From Faecalibacterium sp. CAG:74 (GTDB lineage Bacteria; Bacillota; Clostridia; Christensenellales; Aristaeellaceae), in contig FR899900.1 of the NCBI GenBank assembly GCA_000437595.1, forward strand, positions 12,246 to 54,774: 42,529 nucleotides of DNA, read 5' to 3'. Position numbers and translations under genes: made by a program. The notes below the pieces were generated by a model that ran no database searches, had not been told where the DNA came from, and was given only the letters and a program-made list of their open reading frames with translations. Positions 16,663-26,320 of this stretch are shown here, in pieces. Each line of letters starts with the position of its first letter. Within the stretch, counting starts at the first letter, position 1.

Positions 16663-17637
16663 ATGGCACAGCCAAGCGTGTATTTTTCCGCCGGGCGGCT
16701 GACGATGCTGCAGCGGAATGTGCTTGATGCTGCAGGCATGGAGCGGCTTCTCTCCACGACGTCCCTGCCGGAAGCGCGCAAAACGCTCTCCGAACTCGGC
16801 TGGACGGGCGCGGACATCACCGACCCCGAACAGCTTGCCGCTGACCGGGTAAATCAGGCGGCACAGGACGCACGCGCCCTGTCACCTGACCCTGCGCTGG
16901 TGGACTGCTTCCTGTACGCTTACGACGCAGCGAACCTCAAAATGCTGCTCAAAGCGCGTTTGCTGGGGCTGTCTGCGCCCGCGCTGTCGGACTGCGGCAC
17001 GATTCCGGCGGATACGCTCCGCCACGCAGTCACCGACCATCGTTACAGCACGCTGCCTGCCGCTTTCCGGGATGCGATGAATCGTCTGGAGCAGAATATC
17101 GTCACTGGCATTGACCCGATGAGCATCGACGTTGCCATTGACCGCGCCATGTACCAGCTGATTTTCAACCGCCTGAAAGGGACGCATAGCCCGGTCACGC
17201 TGCAATATTTCCGCGGGCATGTTGATTTGCTCAACGCGGTGGCGCTCCTGCGCGTACGGCAGATGAAGAAGGACGAATCGTTCTTCATGAGCGTTCTGCT
17301 GTCCGGCGGCACGATTCGCGCGCAGTCGTGGCGGCTCTGCTTTGCGCAGCCGGACATGCTGTCCGCGATGCTCGCCCCGTATGGCGCGTCGGTCACGGAA
17401 GCAGCGAAGAATGCGGTCATGGACGGCAAGCGTCTGCCTGCGCTGGAAAAGGCAATGGATGACGCGCTGCTGGAGCTGTACCGTCCGTTCCGCTTTCAAA
17501 TCTGTCCGGAACGGGCGGCGGCGTATTTCCTCGCCGTGCAGCGCGAAACCGCGGCTGTCCGCCTGATTCTGGCGGGCAAGCAGAATGGCTTCGATGCGGA
17601 AAATATCCGGGAAAGGCTGCGTGATCTGTATGTTTGA
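16663..17637 (+). CDS. ntpC: V-type ATPase subunit C (d-type rotor cap)
   Basis: A 324-residue, helical, soluble protein that caps the proteolipid ring and couples it to the central shaft. The repeated three-domain helical build shows in DCFLYAYDAANLKMLLKARLLG and ALLRVRQMKKDESFF. AGGAGG lies nine to ten bases upstream of the ATG. Its last eight bases overlap the proposed subunit F start. Confidence 0.88.
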   Translation: MAQPSVYFSAGRLTMLQRNVLDAAGMERLLSTTSLPEARKTLSELGWTGADITDPEQLAADRVNQAAQDARALSPDPALVDCFLYAYDAANLKMLLKARLLGLSAPALSDCGTIPADTLRHAVTDHRYSTLPAAFRDAMNRLEQNIVTGIDPMSIDVAIDRAMYQLIFNRLKGTHSPVTLQYFRGHVDLLNAVALLRVRQMKKDESFFMSVLLSGGTIRAQSWRLCFAQPDMLSAMLAPYGASVTEAAKNAVMDGKRLPALEKAMDDALLELYRPFRFQICPERAAAYFLAVQRETAAVRLILAGKQNGFDAENIRERLRDLYV

Positions 17638-17995
17638 AGAAACAGGGGCAATGCAGCAGGAAAAGAAGCAAATGGGCGTGGTTGGCGAACGCGACGCCGT
17701 GCTGGCATTTAAGGCCCTGGGGATGCGCGTGATTGCTGTCAGCACACCTGAAGAAACGACGAAAGCGCTCCACCGCCTGTACAGCGAAGGCATTCCCGTC
17801 ATTTTTCTGACGGAGACGTGCGCGCAGCAGGTGCCGGAAACGCTGGAACGCTACAAGACCGACCCGAAGTGCGCCGTCATCCCGATTCCGGGCAGCAGCG
17901 GCGCAAACGGCTTCGGCCTGAGCCGTGTCAAGGCCAATGTCGAAAAGGCCATCGGCGCGGATATTCTGTTCAACAATGAGAAAGAGGGGACTTGA
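17630..17995 (+). CDS. ntpG: V-type ATPase subunit F (central shaft)
   Basis: A Rossmann-like central-shaft subunit. The core MGVVGERDAVLAFKALGMRV and PVIFLTETCAQQ and IPIPGSSG are typical of the family. ATG at 17630 gives 121 residues, about 15 more than usual, so the start is uncertain: a GTG three codons earlier has a nearer AAAGG site, and an ATG seven codons in would give a standard length but with a poor site. The start overlaps the end of subunit C. Confidence 0.88.
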   Translation: MFEETGAMQQEKKQMGVVGERDAVLAFKALGMRVIAVSTPEETTKALHRLYSEGIPVIFLTETCAQQVPETLERYKTDPKCAVIPIPGSSGANGFGLSRVKANVEKAIGADILFNNEKEGT

Positions 17996-17999
17996 CCCA

Positions 18000-19772
18000 A
18001 TGGCGCAGCAAGGAAGAATTGTAAAGGTCGCCGGCCCTCTGATTGTCGCGGAAAATATGGCGGACGTGCGTATGTACGATGTCGTTCGCGTCAGCAAAAA
18101 CCGCCTCGTGGGCGAGGTGATTGAACTTCGCGGCGACAAGGCCTCCATTCAGGTTTATGAGGAAACGTCTGGTCTTGGCCCCGGCGAACCGGTGGAATCC
18201 ACCGGCGCGCCGCTTTCCGTGGAACTTGGACCAGGGCTGATTGAATCCATTTTCGACGGCATTCAGCGTCCGCTGACTGTCATTGCCGAGAAGTACGGGA
18301 TGCACATTACGCGCGGCGTGGAAGTGCCGAGCCTGAACCGCGATAAGGAATGGGGCTTTGAGGCGCTTGTGAAGCCCGGCGACAAGGTGACAGGCGGCAC
18401 GATTATTGGCCAGGTGCAGGAAAGCGCCGTCGTCGAGCACCGCATCATGGTGCCGCACGGCATTTCCGGCGAAATTGTCAAGTGCGAAAGCAAGGTCGCG
18501 CGGCTGACGGACGTGGTGGCGGTTGTCCGCGACGAAAAGGGCGTGGAGCATGAACTGACCATGCTGCAGAAGTGGCCGGTACGCCGTGGGCGTCCCTATG
18601 CGGAAAAGCTCGCACCGAAAGCGCCAATGGTCACGGGTCAGCGCGTTATCGACACGTTTTTCCCGATTGCCTCCGGCGGCGTGGCGGCTGTTCCCGGCCC
18701 GTTCGGTTCGGGCAAAACCGTCGTGCAGCATCAGCTGGCAAAGTGGGCGGATGCGGATATCATCGTCTACGTCGGCTGCGGCGAGCGCGGCAACGAGATG
18801 ACAGACGTTCTGCGCGAGTTCCCGGAACTGCATGACCCGCGCACGGGCGAGAGCCTGATGAAGCGCACCGTGCTGATTGCCAACACGTCGGATATGCCGG
18901 TTGCGGCGCGTGAGGCGTCCATCTACACCGGCATCACCATTGCCGAATACTTCCGCGATATGGGCTACAAGGTCGCGATTATGGCTGACTCCACGTCCCG
19001 TTGGGCGGAGGCGCTGCGCGAAATGTCCGGCCGTCTAGAAGAAATGCCCGGCGAAGAAGGCTATCCGGCATATCTGGCATCCCGTATTGCGGAGTTTTAT
19101 GAGCGCGCAGGTGCGGTCGTCTGCCTTGGCGGTGATGATCGCCGCGGCAGCATTTCCGCCATCGGCGCTGTTTCCCCGCCCGGCGGCGATATTTCCGAGC
19201 CGGTTTCGCAGGCGACGCTGCGCATCGTCAAGGTGTTCTGGGGGCTGTCCAGCTCTTTAGCGTACAAGCGCCATTTCCCGGCAATTGACTGGCTGCAGTC
19301 ATATTCGCTCTACATCAGCCGTTTGCAGGAATGGTTCAGCGACAATGTTTCGCCTGAATGGAACGAGCTGCGTGCCAAAGCCATGCGTGTCCTGCAGGAG
19401 GAAGCGGAACTGAACGAGATCGTGCAGCTGGTCGGCGTGGATGCGCTGAGCTGGAAAGACCGCCTGACGCTGGAAGTCGCCCGCAGCATCCGCGAGGACT
19501 ACCTGCATCAGAATGCCTTCGACGAGGTGGACACCTACACGAGCTTGGCGAAGCAGTTTGCCATGCTCCGGCTGATTCTGGAATATCAGGAAAAGGGCAA
19601 TCAGGCGCTGGACGCGGGTGCGAACCTCTCCGACGTGATTGCACTGCCCGTCCGCGAGCAGATTGGCCGCGCCAAGTACATCCCCGAATCGGAAATGAAG
19701 CGCTTCGAGCAGATTGAAAGCGACCTGAGCAGTCAGTGCGCGGCGCTGATGGATGAAGGAGGCGAAGGCTGA
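18000..19772 (+). CDS. ntpA: V-type ATPase catalytic subunit A
   Basis: The 590-residue catalytic subunit hydrolyses ATP in the A3B3 head. The P-loop G233-PFGSGK-T240 is intact, with K239 as the phosphate-binding lysine. The extra bulge domain of A subunits and the ADSTSRWAEALREMSGRLEE and PPGGDISEPVSQ motifs are present. ATG follows GAGGGG by ten bases, and the length is standard. It ends in a TGATG overlap with subunit B. Confidence 0.97.
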   Translation: MAQQGRIVKVAGPLIVAENMADVRMYDVVRVSKNRLVGEVIELRGDKASIQVYEETSGLGPGEPVESTGAPLSVELGPGLIESIFDGIQRPLTVIAEKYGMHITRGVEVPSLNRDKEWGFEALVKPGDKVTGGTIIGQVQESAVVEHRIMVPHGISGEIVKCESKVARLTDVVAVVRDEKGVEHELTMLQKWPVRRGRPYAEKLAPKAPMVTGQRVIDTFFPIASGGVAAVPGPFGSGKTVVQHQLAKWADADIIVYVGCGERGNEMTDVLREFPELHDPRTGESLMKRTVLIANTSDMPVAAREASIYTGITIAEYFRDMGYKVAIMADSTSRWAEALREMSGRLEEMPGEEGYPAYLASRIAEFYERAGAVVCLGGDDRRGSISAIGAVSPPGGDISEPVSQATLRIVKVFWGLSSSLAYKRHFPAIDWLQSYSLYISRLQEWFSDNVSPEWNELRAKAMRVLQEEAELNEIVQLVGVDALSWKDRLTLEVARSIREDYLHQNAFDEVDTYTSLAKQFAMLRLILEYQEKGNQALDAGANLSDVIALPVREQIGRAKYIPESEMKRFEQIESDLSSQCAALMDEGGEG

Positions 19773-21157
19773 TGCTCAAAGAGTACCATACGATTAAAGA
19801 GGTCGTTGGCCCGCTGATGCTGGTGGAAGGCGTCAGCGGCGTGACCTACAATGAGCTGGTGGAAATCCATCAGTCGAACGGCGAAGTTCGTTCCGGCAAA
19901 GTGCTGGAAGTGGACGGCGACAAGGCGATGGTGCAGCTGTTTGAATCCTCCAACGGCCTGCGCATCTCCGACTCCACGGCGCGTTTTCTGGGGCGCGGCA
20001 TTGAACTGAGCGTCTCGATGGACATGCTCGGCCGCGTTTTCGACGGCATGGGCAAGCCAAAGGATGGCGGCCCGGAGCTGATTCCCGAAATGCGGATGGA
20101 TATCAACGGCGAACCTCTGAATCCCGCCGCGCGCAACTATCCGAGTGAATTTATCCAGACGGGCATTTCCGCCATTGACGGTCTGAACACGCTGGTTCGC
20201 GGTCAGAAGCTGCCGGTGTTCTCTGGCTCTGGTCTGCCGCACGCACAGCTGGCGACGCAGATTGCGCGTCAGGCGCGCGTGCTGGGCAAGGGCGACCGCT
20301 TCGCCGTCGTGTTCGGCGCTATCGGCATCACCTATGAGGAAGCGGATTACTTTATCAGCGACTTCCGCCGGACGGGCGCTATCGAGCGCGCTGTGCTGTT
20401 CATGAATCTGGCGAATGACCCGGCGATTGAACGTATCGCGACGCCGAAAATGGCACTGACGGCGGCGGAATATCTGGCGTACGAAAAGGGAATGCATGTG
20501 CTGGTGATTTTGACGGACATCACCAACTACTGCGAAGCCCTGCGTGAAGTTTCCGCCGCCCGCAAGGAAGTTCCCGGCCGCCGCGGCTATCCGGGCTATC
20601 TGTACACCGACTTGGCTTCCATGTATGAACGCGCGGGCCGCGTCGTCGGCAAGGAAGGCTCGATTACGCAGATTCCGATTCTGACCATGCCCGAAGACGA
20701 CAAGACACACCCGATTCCCGACCTGACCGGCTACATCACCGAGGGGCAGATTATCCTCTCCCGCGAGCTGTTCCGCAAGGGCATCGAGCCGCCGATTGAC
20801 GTCATGCCGAGCCTGTCCCGCTTGAAGGACAAGGGCATCGGCGAGGGCAAGACCCGCAAGGATCACGCCGCCACGATGAACCAGCTCTTCGCTGCCTATT
20901 CGCGCGGCAAGGAAGCCAAGGAACTGGCGGTCATTCTGGGCGACGCGGCACTGACCGACGTGGATAAGAAGTATGCGGCGTTCGCGGATGCCTTTGAGAA
21001 GGAATATGTTTCGCAAGGCTTTGAAACGAACCGCTCCATCGAGGAAACGCTTGACATCGGCTGGAAACTGCTGGCGATGCTGCCGCGCGGCGAACTGAAG
21101 CGTATCCGCGACGACATGCTGGATGAGTTCCTGCCAAAGGCGGAGGTGAACGCCTAA
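19772..21157 (+). CDS. ntpB: V-type ATPase regulatory subunit B
   Basis: The 461-residue non-catalytic head subunit. The pattern GQKLPVFSGSGLPHAQLATQ replaces a P-loop, as in all B subunits. The motifs FVVIFGAIGI-like (AVVFGAIGITYEEADYF), EVSAARKEVPGRRGYPGYL and TQIPILTMPEDDKTHPIPDL are well kept. The ATG lies within the stop codon of subunit A (TGATG), so translation is coupled. Confidence 0.97.
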   Translation: MLKEYHTIKEVVGPLMLVEGVSGVTYNELVEIHQSNGEVRSGKVLEVDGDKAMVQLFESSNGLRISDSTARFLGRGIELSVSMDMLGRVFDGMGKPKDGGPELIPEMRMDINGEPLNPAARNYPSEFIQTGISAIDGLNTLVRGQKLPVFSGSGLPHAQLATQIARQARVLGKGDRFAVVFGAIGITYEEADYFISDFRRTGAIERAVLFMNLANDPAIERIATPKMALTAAEYLAYEKGMHVLVILTDITNYCEALREVSAARKEVPGRRGYPGYLYTDLASMYERAGRVVGKEGSITQIPILTMPEDDKTHPIPDLTGYITEGQIILSRELFRKGIEPPIDVMPSLSRLKDKGIGEGKTRKDHAATMNQLFAAYSRGKEAKELAVILGDAALTDVDKKYAAFADAFEKEYVSQGFETNRSIEETLDIGWKLLAMLPRGELKRIRDDMLDEFLPKAEVNA

Positions 21158-21798
21158 TGCCAACGGCGCTTCGCGTCAACCCGACCCGCATGGAAATGAC
21201 CCGCATCAAGAAGCGCCTCGTCACAGCCACGCGCGGTCATAAACTGCTCAAGGACAAGCGGGACGAAATGGTGCGCCAGTTCATCCTGCTGATTCGGGAG
21301 AACTACACGCTCCGCCGCGAGGTGGAGGCGGAACTCAGCGGTGCACTGCGCGATTTCGCAATGGCGCGCGCGGTCATGTCGCCGCAGAGTTTGGAAGCCG
21401 CTGTGCTGTATCCAGCGCGTCAGGCGGAACTGCATGTCAGCGAGCGGAACATTCTTTCCGTGCATGTGCCGACGATTGAAGCGGATCAGGCGTCGCTGGA
21501 AACGACCGTGCAGTCCTACGGTTTTGCGGAAACGTCTGCCGAGCTGGATGGCTCGATTGCGACGCTGGCGTCTGTCCTGCCGAAGCTGGTACGCTTGGCG
21601 GAGATTGAAAAGACCTGCGACATGCTGGCGGACGAGATTGAAAAGACCCGCCGCCGCGTCAATGCCCTCGAATATGTGATGATTCCGCAGTTCGAGATGA
21701 CGATTCGCGAAATCAGCATGAAGCTGGAAGAAAACGAGCGCGGCGCTACCACCCGCCTGATGAAGGTCAAAGACATGATGGCGAAACGGGACGCATAA
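21157..21798 (+). CDS. ntpD: V-type ATPase central stalk subunit D
   Basis: A 213-residue protein with two long helices flanking a short middle region, the rotor shaft turned by ATP hydrolysis. The conserved start VNPTRMEMTRIKKRL and the C-terminal RRRVNALEYVMIPQFE match the family. The ATG overlaps the subunit B stop (TAATG). It is the last gene before a strong terminator. Confidence 0.95.
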   Translation: MPTALRVNPTRMEMTRIKKRLVTATRGHKLLKDKRDEMVRQFILLIRENYTLRREVEAELSGALRDFAMARAVMSPQSLEAAVLYPARQAELHVSERNILSVHVPTIEADQASLETTVQSYGFAETSAELDGSIATLASVLPKLVRLAEIEKTCDMLADEIEKTRRRVNALEYVMIPQFEMTIREISMKLEENERGATTRLMKVKDMMAKRDA

Positions 21799-21802
21799 TC
21801 CC

Positions 21803-21844
21803 AACGGGAACTTTTCGGTGTATTGCCGGGAAGTTCCCGTTTTG
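21803..21844 (+). terminator. Rho-independent terminator of the V-ATPase operon
   Basis: A perfect 11-base stem (AACGGGAACTT and AAGTTCCCGTT) followed by T residues, five bases after the subunit D stop. Confidence 0.9.
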
Positions 21845-21845
21845 C

Positions 21846-21874
21846 TTGCGGAAAAAGCGGTTTCGTGTTATGAT
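21846..21874 (+). promoter_or_regulatory. Promoter for the QueG-like gene
   Basis: TTGCGG - 17 bases - TATGAT with a TG extension, just past the terminator. Confidence 0.75.
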
Positions 21875-21907
21875 GGGAAGGAATATCGTGAGGGAGCGTG
21901 AGCAAGG

Positions 21908-22789
21908 GTGCTTGATCCTGTGGAGGCGCTGCTGGACAGCGGATTTCATCGCGTCGTCGTGCTGGATGGCGCGGAGTGCGGGCTGGACGCAGAACAGTCG
22001 CTGATACTGGCACCGTGGTGCTATGCAGCAGAGAAGCAGCCCGCATCGGACGGCGCATGGATTCACCCGTACTATTTTGCATCCCAGAAAGCATATACAG
22101 CAGCATCATCGCTGGTTAAAAGTGGGGCGTTTCCGGGGCTTGCGCTGCGGGATGAGATTCGCGTGAAGCCGATTTTTGCGCGTCTGCCGGATTTTTCGCA
22201 GGGAACAAATACCATCTCCTACATTCGCGGCATTGGCAGCCGCTTCCATGTACAGATTCTGACGTACACGCCGCGTCTGCCCGCAACGGAGCATCTTCTT
22301 GCGGAGAATAAACCGCTGCACTGCGGGGAATGCCGAAAGTGCGTCGAAGCCTGTCCGACGAACGCCTTGGAGGGCGGCGTGTTCCATCGGGAGCGCTGCA
22401 TCCGCAATTGGATGATGGTCGGCGGCGAAGTTCCTGAGGAAATCCGCGCAAAGATGGGCAACCGGCTGATTGGCTGCGACGTGTGCCAGCGAGTGTGTCC
22501 ACATAATCCGCCGCCGCAGGGGGAGGCGCATCCTGCCGTGCCGCTGGCGGATTTGCTGCGTCAGCCAAAGGAAACGGCGCTTGTGCTGCGCCCGCTCATC
22601 GGCGTAAATCTGACGCTGCCAAACCGGGTATTGTCGCAAAGCTGCCTGCTTGCCGGCTGCAGCGGCGATACGTCGCTCATTCCGCTGCTGATGCCGCTAT
22701 TGCATCACCCATCGCCCGCCGTCAGCACACACGCGGCGTGGGCACTCTCGCGGCTGCAGGAGGGTATTTCTTTTTTGAGCGAATTGTGA
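21908..22789 (+). CDS. QueG-like 4Fe-4S double-cluster protein with HEAT-like tail
   Basis: A 293-residue protein with two cysteine clusters: CGECRKCVEACP (about residues 139-150) and CDVCQRVCPHN (about 198-208). These, and the preceding SYIRGIGSRFHVQ, resemble epoxyqueuosine reductase. It is about 80 residues shorter than QueG at the N-terminus, and I cannot find the RDYH-type motif that contributes the catalytic acid, so a queuosine role is uncertain. The tail (residues about 240-293) has HEAT-like helices. The start is a GTG; AGGGAG lies 10-11 bases upstream. Confidence 0.7.
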   Translation: MLDPVEALLDSGFHRVVVLDGAECGLDAEQSLILAPWCYAAEKQPASDGAWIHPYYFASQKAYTAASSLVKSGAFPGLALRDEIRVKPIFARLPDFSQGTNTISYIRGIGSRFHVQILTYTPRLPATEHLLAENKPLHCGECRKCVEACPTNALEGGVFHRERCIRNWMMVGGEVPEEIRAKMGNRLIGCDVCQRVCPHNPPPQGEAHPAVPLADLLRQPKETALVLRPLIGVNLTLPNRVLSQSCLLAGCSGDTSLIPLLMPLLHHPSPAVSTHAAWALSRLQEGISFLSEL

Positions 22790-22795
22790 TAGAAT
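22776..22795 (+). promoter_or_regulatory. Possible extended -10 promoter for trkA-trkH
   Basis: TGATAGAAT carries a TG one base before TAGAAT. No good -35 box is seen, so this is weak. Confidence 0.35.
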
Positions 22796-22850
22796 AGGTG
22801 ATGCCGGGCGAAAAATTTGATGCACGGCGCAGTGGGAGGATTTACGGATT

Positions 22851-24215
22851 ATGCGCATACTGGTCGTCGGGGACGGCAAAGTCGGTCATACGGTTGCGGA
22901 GCAGCTGACCCGCGAGGGACACGACGTTGTGATTATCGACAAGAACGAGGACGTCTTGCAGCGGTGCGAGGATACGCTGGATGTGCTGTGCATCCGCGGC
23001 AACGGTGCGAACGCACGCACGCTGCTGGATGCCGGCGTGGAAAAGGCGGATTTTGTTGTCGCCGCTACCGCCAGTGACGAAACGAACATGCTCTGCTGCC
23101 TGATTGCAAAGCGGCTGGGCGCACGCTACACAATTGCCCGCATCCGCGACCCGGAATATAACGAGAGTTTGTCTCTCTTGCAGCGGGAAACATCCATCGA
23201 CAACGCCATTAACCCTGAGCGCGCGACAGCACTGGAAATCAGCCGTCTGCTTCGCTTCCCCTTCGCCAACAATATCGAGACGTTCGCCAAAGGGCAGATC
23301 GAAATGGTGGAATTCCGCGTACAGGAGAATGACGTGGTTGTCGGCTGCCCACTGCACGCGCTGTCATCGCGGCTGCCGGGGATTCCCCGCGTGCTGTACG
23401 CGATTGTCGAACGCTCCGGTGAGGTCATCATCCCCAACGGCGATTTCGTCATCCACGCGGGCGACCGGGTGCACGTTGCGGGCGATATGGTGACGATTAC
23501 GAACTATTTTCGCTTCCTGGGCAAGCACTCCCTGCGCGTGAAGAACGTCATGCTGCTGGGCGGCGGGCGCATCAGCTACTATCTGGCGAAGATGATTGTG
23601 CCGATGGGGATGCACGTCGCGATGATTGAAATCAACCCGAAGAAGGCGGAGAGCCTGAGCGAAAGTCTGCCGCACGTCAACGTGATTCTGGGCGACGGCA
23701 CCGATCAGGAGCTGCTGGAACAGGAAGGCTTGGAGTCGATGGACGCCTTTATCGCCATGTGCGACCGCGACGAGGAGAACCTGATGACAGGGCTGTTCGC
23801 AGTCAAGCAGGGCGTGCCGAAAGTTATTGTGAAGAATAATCGGCTGGCGTACGCGGACATCATGAACGGCATGGGGCTGGACAGCATGGTCAGCCCGAAG
23901 ACCATCACCTGCTCGACCATCCTGCGTTATGTCCGCGCACTGGTCAACAGCGACGGTACAAAGGTGGAGCGCCTGTATCGCCTAATGAACGGACGCGTGG
24001 AGGCACTGGAATTTATTGCGCGCGCGTCGGATCCCTACATCGGCATTCCGCTGAAGAATCTGCATATCCGCAAGAACGCGCTGGTTGCCGTGATTGCCCG
24101 GCAGGGGAAGGTCATCGTGCCTTTCGGCGACGATAAGATTGAAGAGGGCGACCATGTGGTTATCATCGTCTGCGAAAACGGCATCGGCGATTTGAACGAG
24201 GTTATCAGCAAATGA
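22851..24215 (+). CDS. trkA: Trk potassium uptake system regulatory protein TrkA
   Basis: A 454-residue cytoplasmic gating protein with two RCK_N/RCK_C pairs. The first nucleotide-binding motif is GDGKVGHTVAEQL with an acidic end (VVIIDKN), and the second is LLGGGRISYYLAK. Binding of NAD(H)/ATP-type ligands by TrkA gates the TrkH channel. GGGAGG lies about 11 bases upstream of the ATG. It overlaps trkH by four bases (ATGA), so translation is coupled. Confidence 0.93.
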   Translation: MRILVVGDGKVGHTVAEQLTREGHDVVIIDKNEDVLQRCEDTLDVLCIRGNGANARTLLDAGVEKADFVVAATASDETNMLCCLIAKRLGARYTIARIRDPEYNESLSLLQRETSIDNAINPERATALEISRLLRFPFANNIETFAKGQIEMVEFRVQENDVVVGCPLHALSSRLPGIPRVLYAIVERSGEVIIPNGDFVIHAGDRVHVAGDMVTITNYFRFLGKHSLRVKNVMLLGGGRISYYLAKMIVPMGMHVAMIEINPKKAESLSESLPHVNVILGDGTDQELLEQEGLESMDAFIAMCDRDEENLMTGLFAVKQGVPKVIVKNNRLAYADIMNGMGLDSMVSPKTITCSTILRYVRALVNSDGTKVERLYRLMNGRVEALEFIARASDPYIGIPLKNLHIRKNALVAVIARQGKVIVPFGDDKIEEGDHVVIIVCENGIGDLNEVISK

Positions 24216-25660
24216 ATAAACGGCTTGTAGCTTATATGCAGGGGGCAGTGCTGCTGATTGAAGCCGCCTGCATGACCCCGGCGCTTGTGATTGCGCTGTT
24301 CCAGCAGGACGGCGACGCATGGGCGCTGGGTGCGACGATGCTGATTCTGATTGCGATTGGTGCGCCCCTGCGGTTTCTGGTGCGGCCAGGCGAGCGGAAT
24401 CTGCGCGCGCGGGAGGGCTTCCTGACCGTGGCGCTGGCGTGGATTGCGCTGAGCTGCTTTGGTGCGCTGCCGTTTGTGTTCAGCGGCATGATTCCGAACT
24501 ACATCGACGCGCTGTTCGAGTCCGTGTCCGGCTTCACGACAACGGGCGCGACCGTGCTGGAGAATTTCGATAACCTGCCGCAGGGAATCATGTTCTGGCG
24601 CTCCTTCACGCACTGGATTGGCGGCATGGGCGTGCTGGTGCTGACGCTGGCGCTCGTACCGCAGCTCAGTGAGCGTACGTCGCATCTGGTCAAGGCGGAA
24701 AGCCCCGGTCCGACGCTGAGCAAAATTGTCCCCAAAATGGGCGATACGGCGAAAATCTTCTACATCATCTACCTGATTCTCACGATTCTGGAGTTTATCG
24801 TGCTGATGATTGCGGGCATGAACCCCTACGATGCCGCGATTCACGCAATGGGCACAGCAGGCACAGGCGGATTCAGCAACTACGCCGCGAGCGTCGGGGC
24901 GTTTGCAAGCCCGGTAATTGATGTCACCATCACCGTCTTTATGGTCATGTTCGGCATCAACTTCGCGCTGTACTACTGCGCCATCACGGGCAATTGGCGC
25001 GGCATCGTGAAGAGCGAGGAGCTGCGCTGGTATCTGGGCATTTTTCTGACTGTCACCGCCGCGATTACCGTGGTGATTCTGCCGCAGTACGGCACGGTCG
25101 GCAACGCATTGCGCTACGCCAGCTTTCAGGTTGCCAGCATCATGTCCACCACGGGTTATGCCACAGCGGATTTTAGCCTCTGGCCGGTCGCGGCGCGTAT
25201 GCTCATCTTCATGCTGATGTTCATCGGTGCGTGTGCGGGTTCAACAGCGGGCGGCATGAAGATCTGCCGCATTGCCATGCTCTGGAAGCAGGGAGTGCGC
25301 TCCGTGCGCCATACGTTCCAGCCACGCAAGGTGCAGGTCGTCCGCTTTGAGGGCAAAGGTGTGGATGACACGCTCCTGCGCGAAACGGCCTCGTTCGCGT
25401 TCGTGTATATCGCCATGATTCTTATCGGTGCAGTGCTGATTGCCTTCGAAGGCAAGTACGACATTGAAACGAACTTGTCCGCCGCGCTAACTTGCGTGAG
25501 CAACGTCGGGCCGGGGTTCAACGCGGTCGGCCCAGCGGGGAATTTCGCCGGATACGGATCGTTCGCGAAGGTCGTACTCAGTTTGCTGATGCTCGCGGGT
25601 CGTCTGGAGCTGTACCCGATGCTTGCACTGCTCTATCCGGCGCTGTGGCGCAAACAATAA
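24212..25660 (+). CDS. trkH: TrkH-family potassium transporter
   Basis: The 482-residue membrane subunit has four repeats, each with a pore loop. The glycine-bearing loops are SVSGFTTTGATVL, GTAGTGGFSNYA, SIMSTTGYATADF and SNVGPGFNAVGP. TrkH imports K+ and depends on TrkA. In Enterococcus hirae the V-ATPase operon carries a TrkH-like gene (ntpJ) at its end; here the trk pair lies one gene downstream of the V-ATPase operon, behind its own terminator. Confidence 0.94.
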   Translation: MNKRLVAYMQGAVLLIEAACMTPALVIALFQQDGDAWALGATMLILIAIGAPLRFLVRPGERNLRAREGFLTVALAWIALSCFGALPFVFSGMIPNYIDALFESVSGFTTTGATVLENFDNLPQGIMFWRSFTHWIGGMGVLVLTLALVPQLSERTSHLVKAESPGPTLSKIVPKMGDTAKIFYIIYLILTILEFIVLMIAGMNPYDAAIHAMGTAGTGGFSNYAASVGAFASPVIDVTITVFMVMFGINFALYYCAITGNWRGIVKSEELRWYLGIFLTVTAAITVVILPQYGTVGNALRYASFQVASIMSTTGYATADFSLWPVAARMLIFMLMFIGACAGSTAGGMKICRIAMLWKQGVRSVRHTFQPRKVQVVRFEGKGVDDTLLRETASFAFVYIAMILIGAVLIAFEGKYDIETNLSAALTCVSNVGPGFNAVGPAGNFAGYGSFAKVVLSLLMLAGRLELYPMLALLYPALWRKQ

Positions 25661-25681
25661 TCAGCATAGGAGGAAAAACGC

Positions 25682-26305
25682 ATGGCCAAGCAGGACAAAA
25701 TCATCCGCTATCGACAGCTGAACCAGACCGCGCAGAAGGGGCAAATCGTCTTTGCCGGGTCGTCGCTGATGGAAATGTTTCCGATTGAGCAGTTCGTTGC
25801 GGAAGACAATCTGCCGGTTGTGGTGTACAACCGCGGCATCGGCGGCTTCGTGACGGACGAACTGCTGACGAATCTTGCTGTCTGCGTTCTTGACCTTGCG
25901 CCGCGGATGCTGTTCCTCAACATCGGCACGAACGACTTGTCCGACGCATCTCGCCCGATGGCGCAAATCATGGGGACGTACCGGGCGATTCTGGAGAAAG
26001 TGCTGCAAGCGCTCCCCGATGTGCAGATTTACCTGATGGCGTACTATCCCATCAACGAGGAAGCCGCGACGCCGGAAATGAAGCCATGTCTGCGCGTGCG
26101 GACGAACGAGAAGATTGCGCAGGCGAACGCGGAAGTGCAGAAGCTCGCAAAATCGCTGCACCTGCACTACATCGACGTCAACGCGCCGCTGAAAGATGAA
26201 CAGGGGCGGCTGCGCGCGGAATTTACCTACGAGGGGATGCACATCCGCCCGGAAGGGTATCGAACGATTTATCCGGCAATTAAGAAAATTCTGATGAACG
26301 CTTGA
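25682..26305 (+). CDS. SGNH/GDSL-family hydrolase
   Basis: A 207-residue protein with the SGNH blocks: AGSSLME (nucleophile S28), GIGG at 52-55, GTND at 82-85 and a C-terminal EGMHIRPEGY in which the usual Asp of D-x-x-H is Glu. No signal peptide is seen, so it is likely cytoplasmic, with an esterase or lysophospholipase-like activity. AGGAGG lies about nine bases before the ATG, and it is 21 bases from trkH. Confidence 0.85.
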   Translation: MAKQDKIIRYRQLNQTAQKGQIVFAGSSLMEMFPIEQFVAEDNLPVVVYNRGIGGFVTDELLTNLAVCVLDLAPRMLFLNIGTNDLSDASRPMAQIMGTYRAILEKVLQALPDVQIYLMAYYPINEEAATPEMKPCLRVRTNEKIAQANAEVQKLAKSLHLHYIDVNAPLKDEQGRLRAEFTYEGMHIRPEGYRTIYPAIKKILMNA

Positions 26306-26320
26306 AAGGAGAGTTTGCTC

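Noticed and set aside
19733..21163. Minus-strand frame of 476 codons
   Set aside because: Antisense to V-ATPase subunit B, which has all family motifs.
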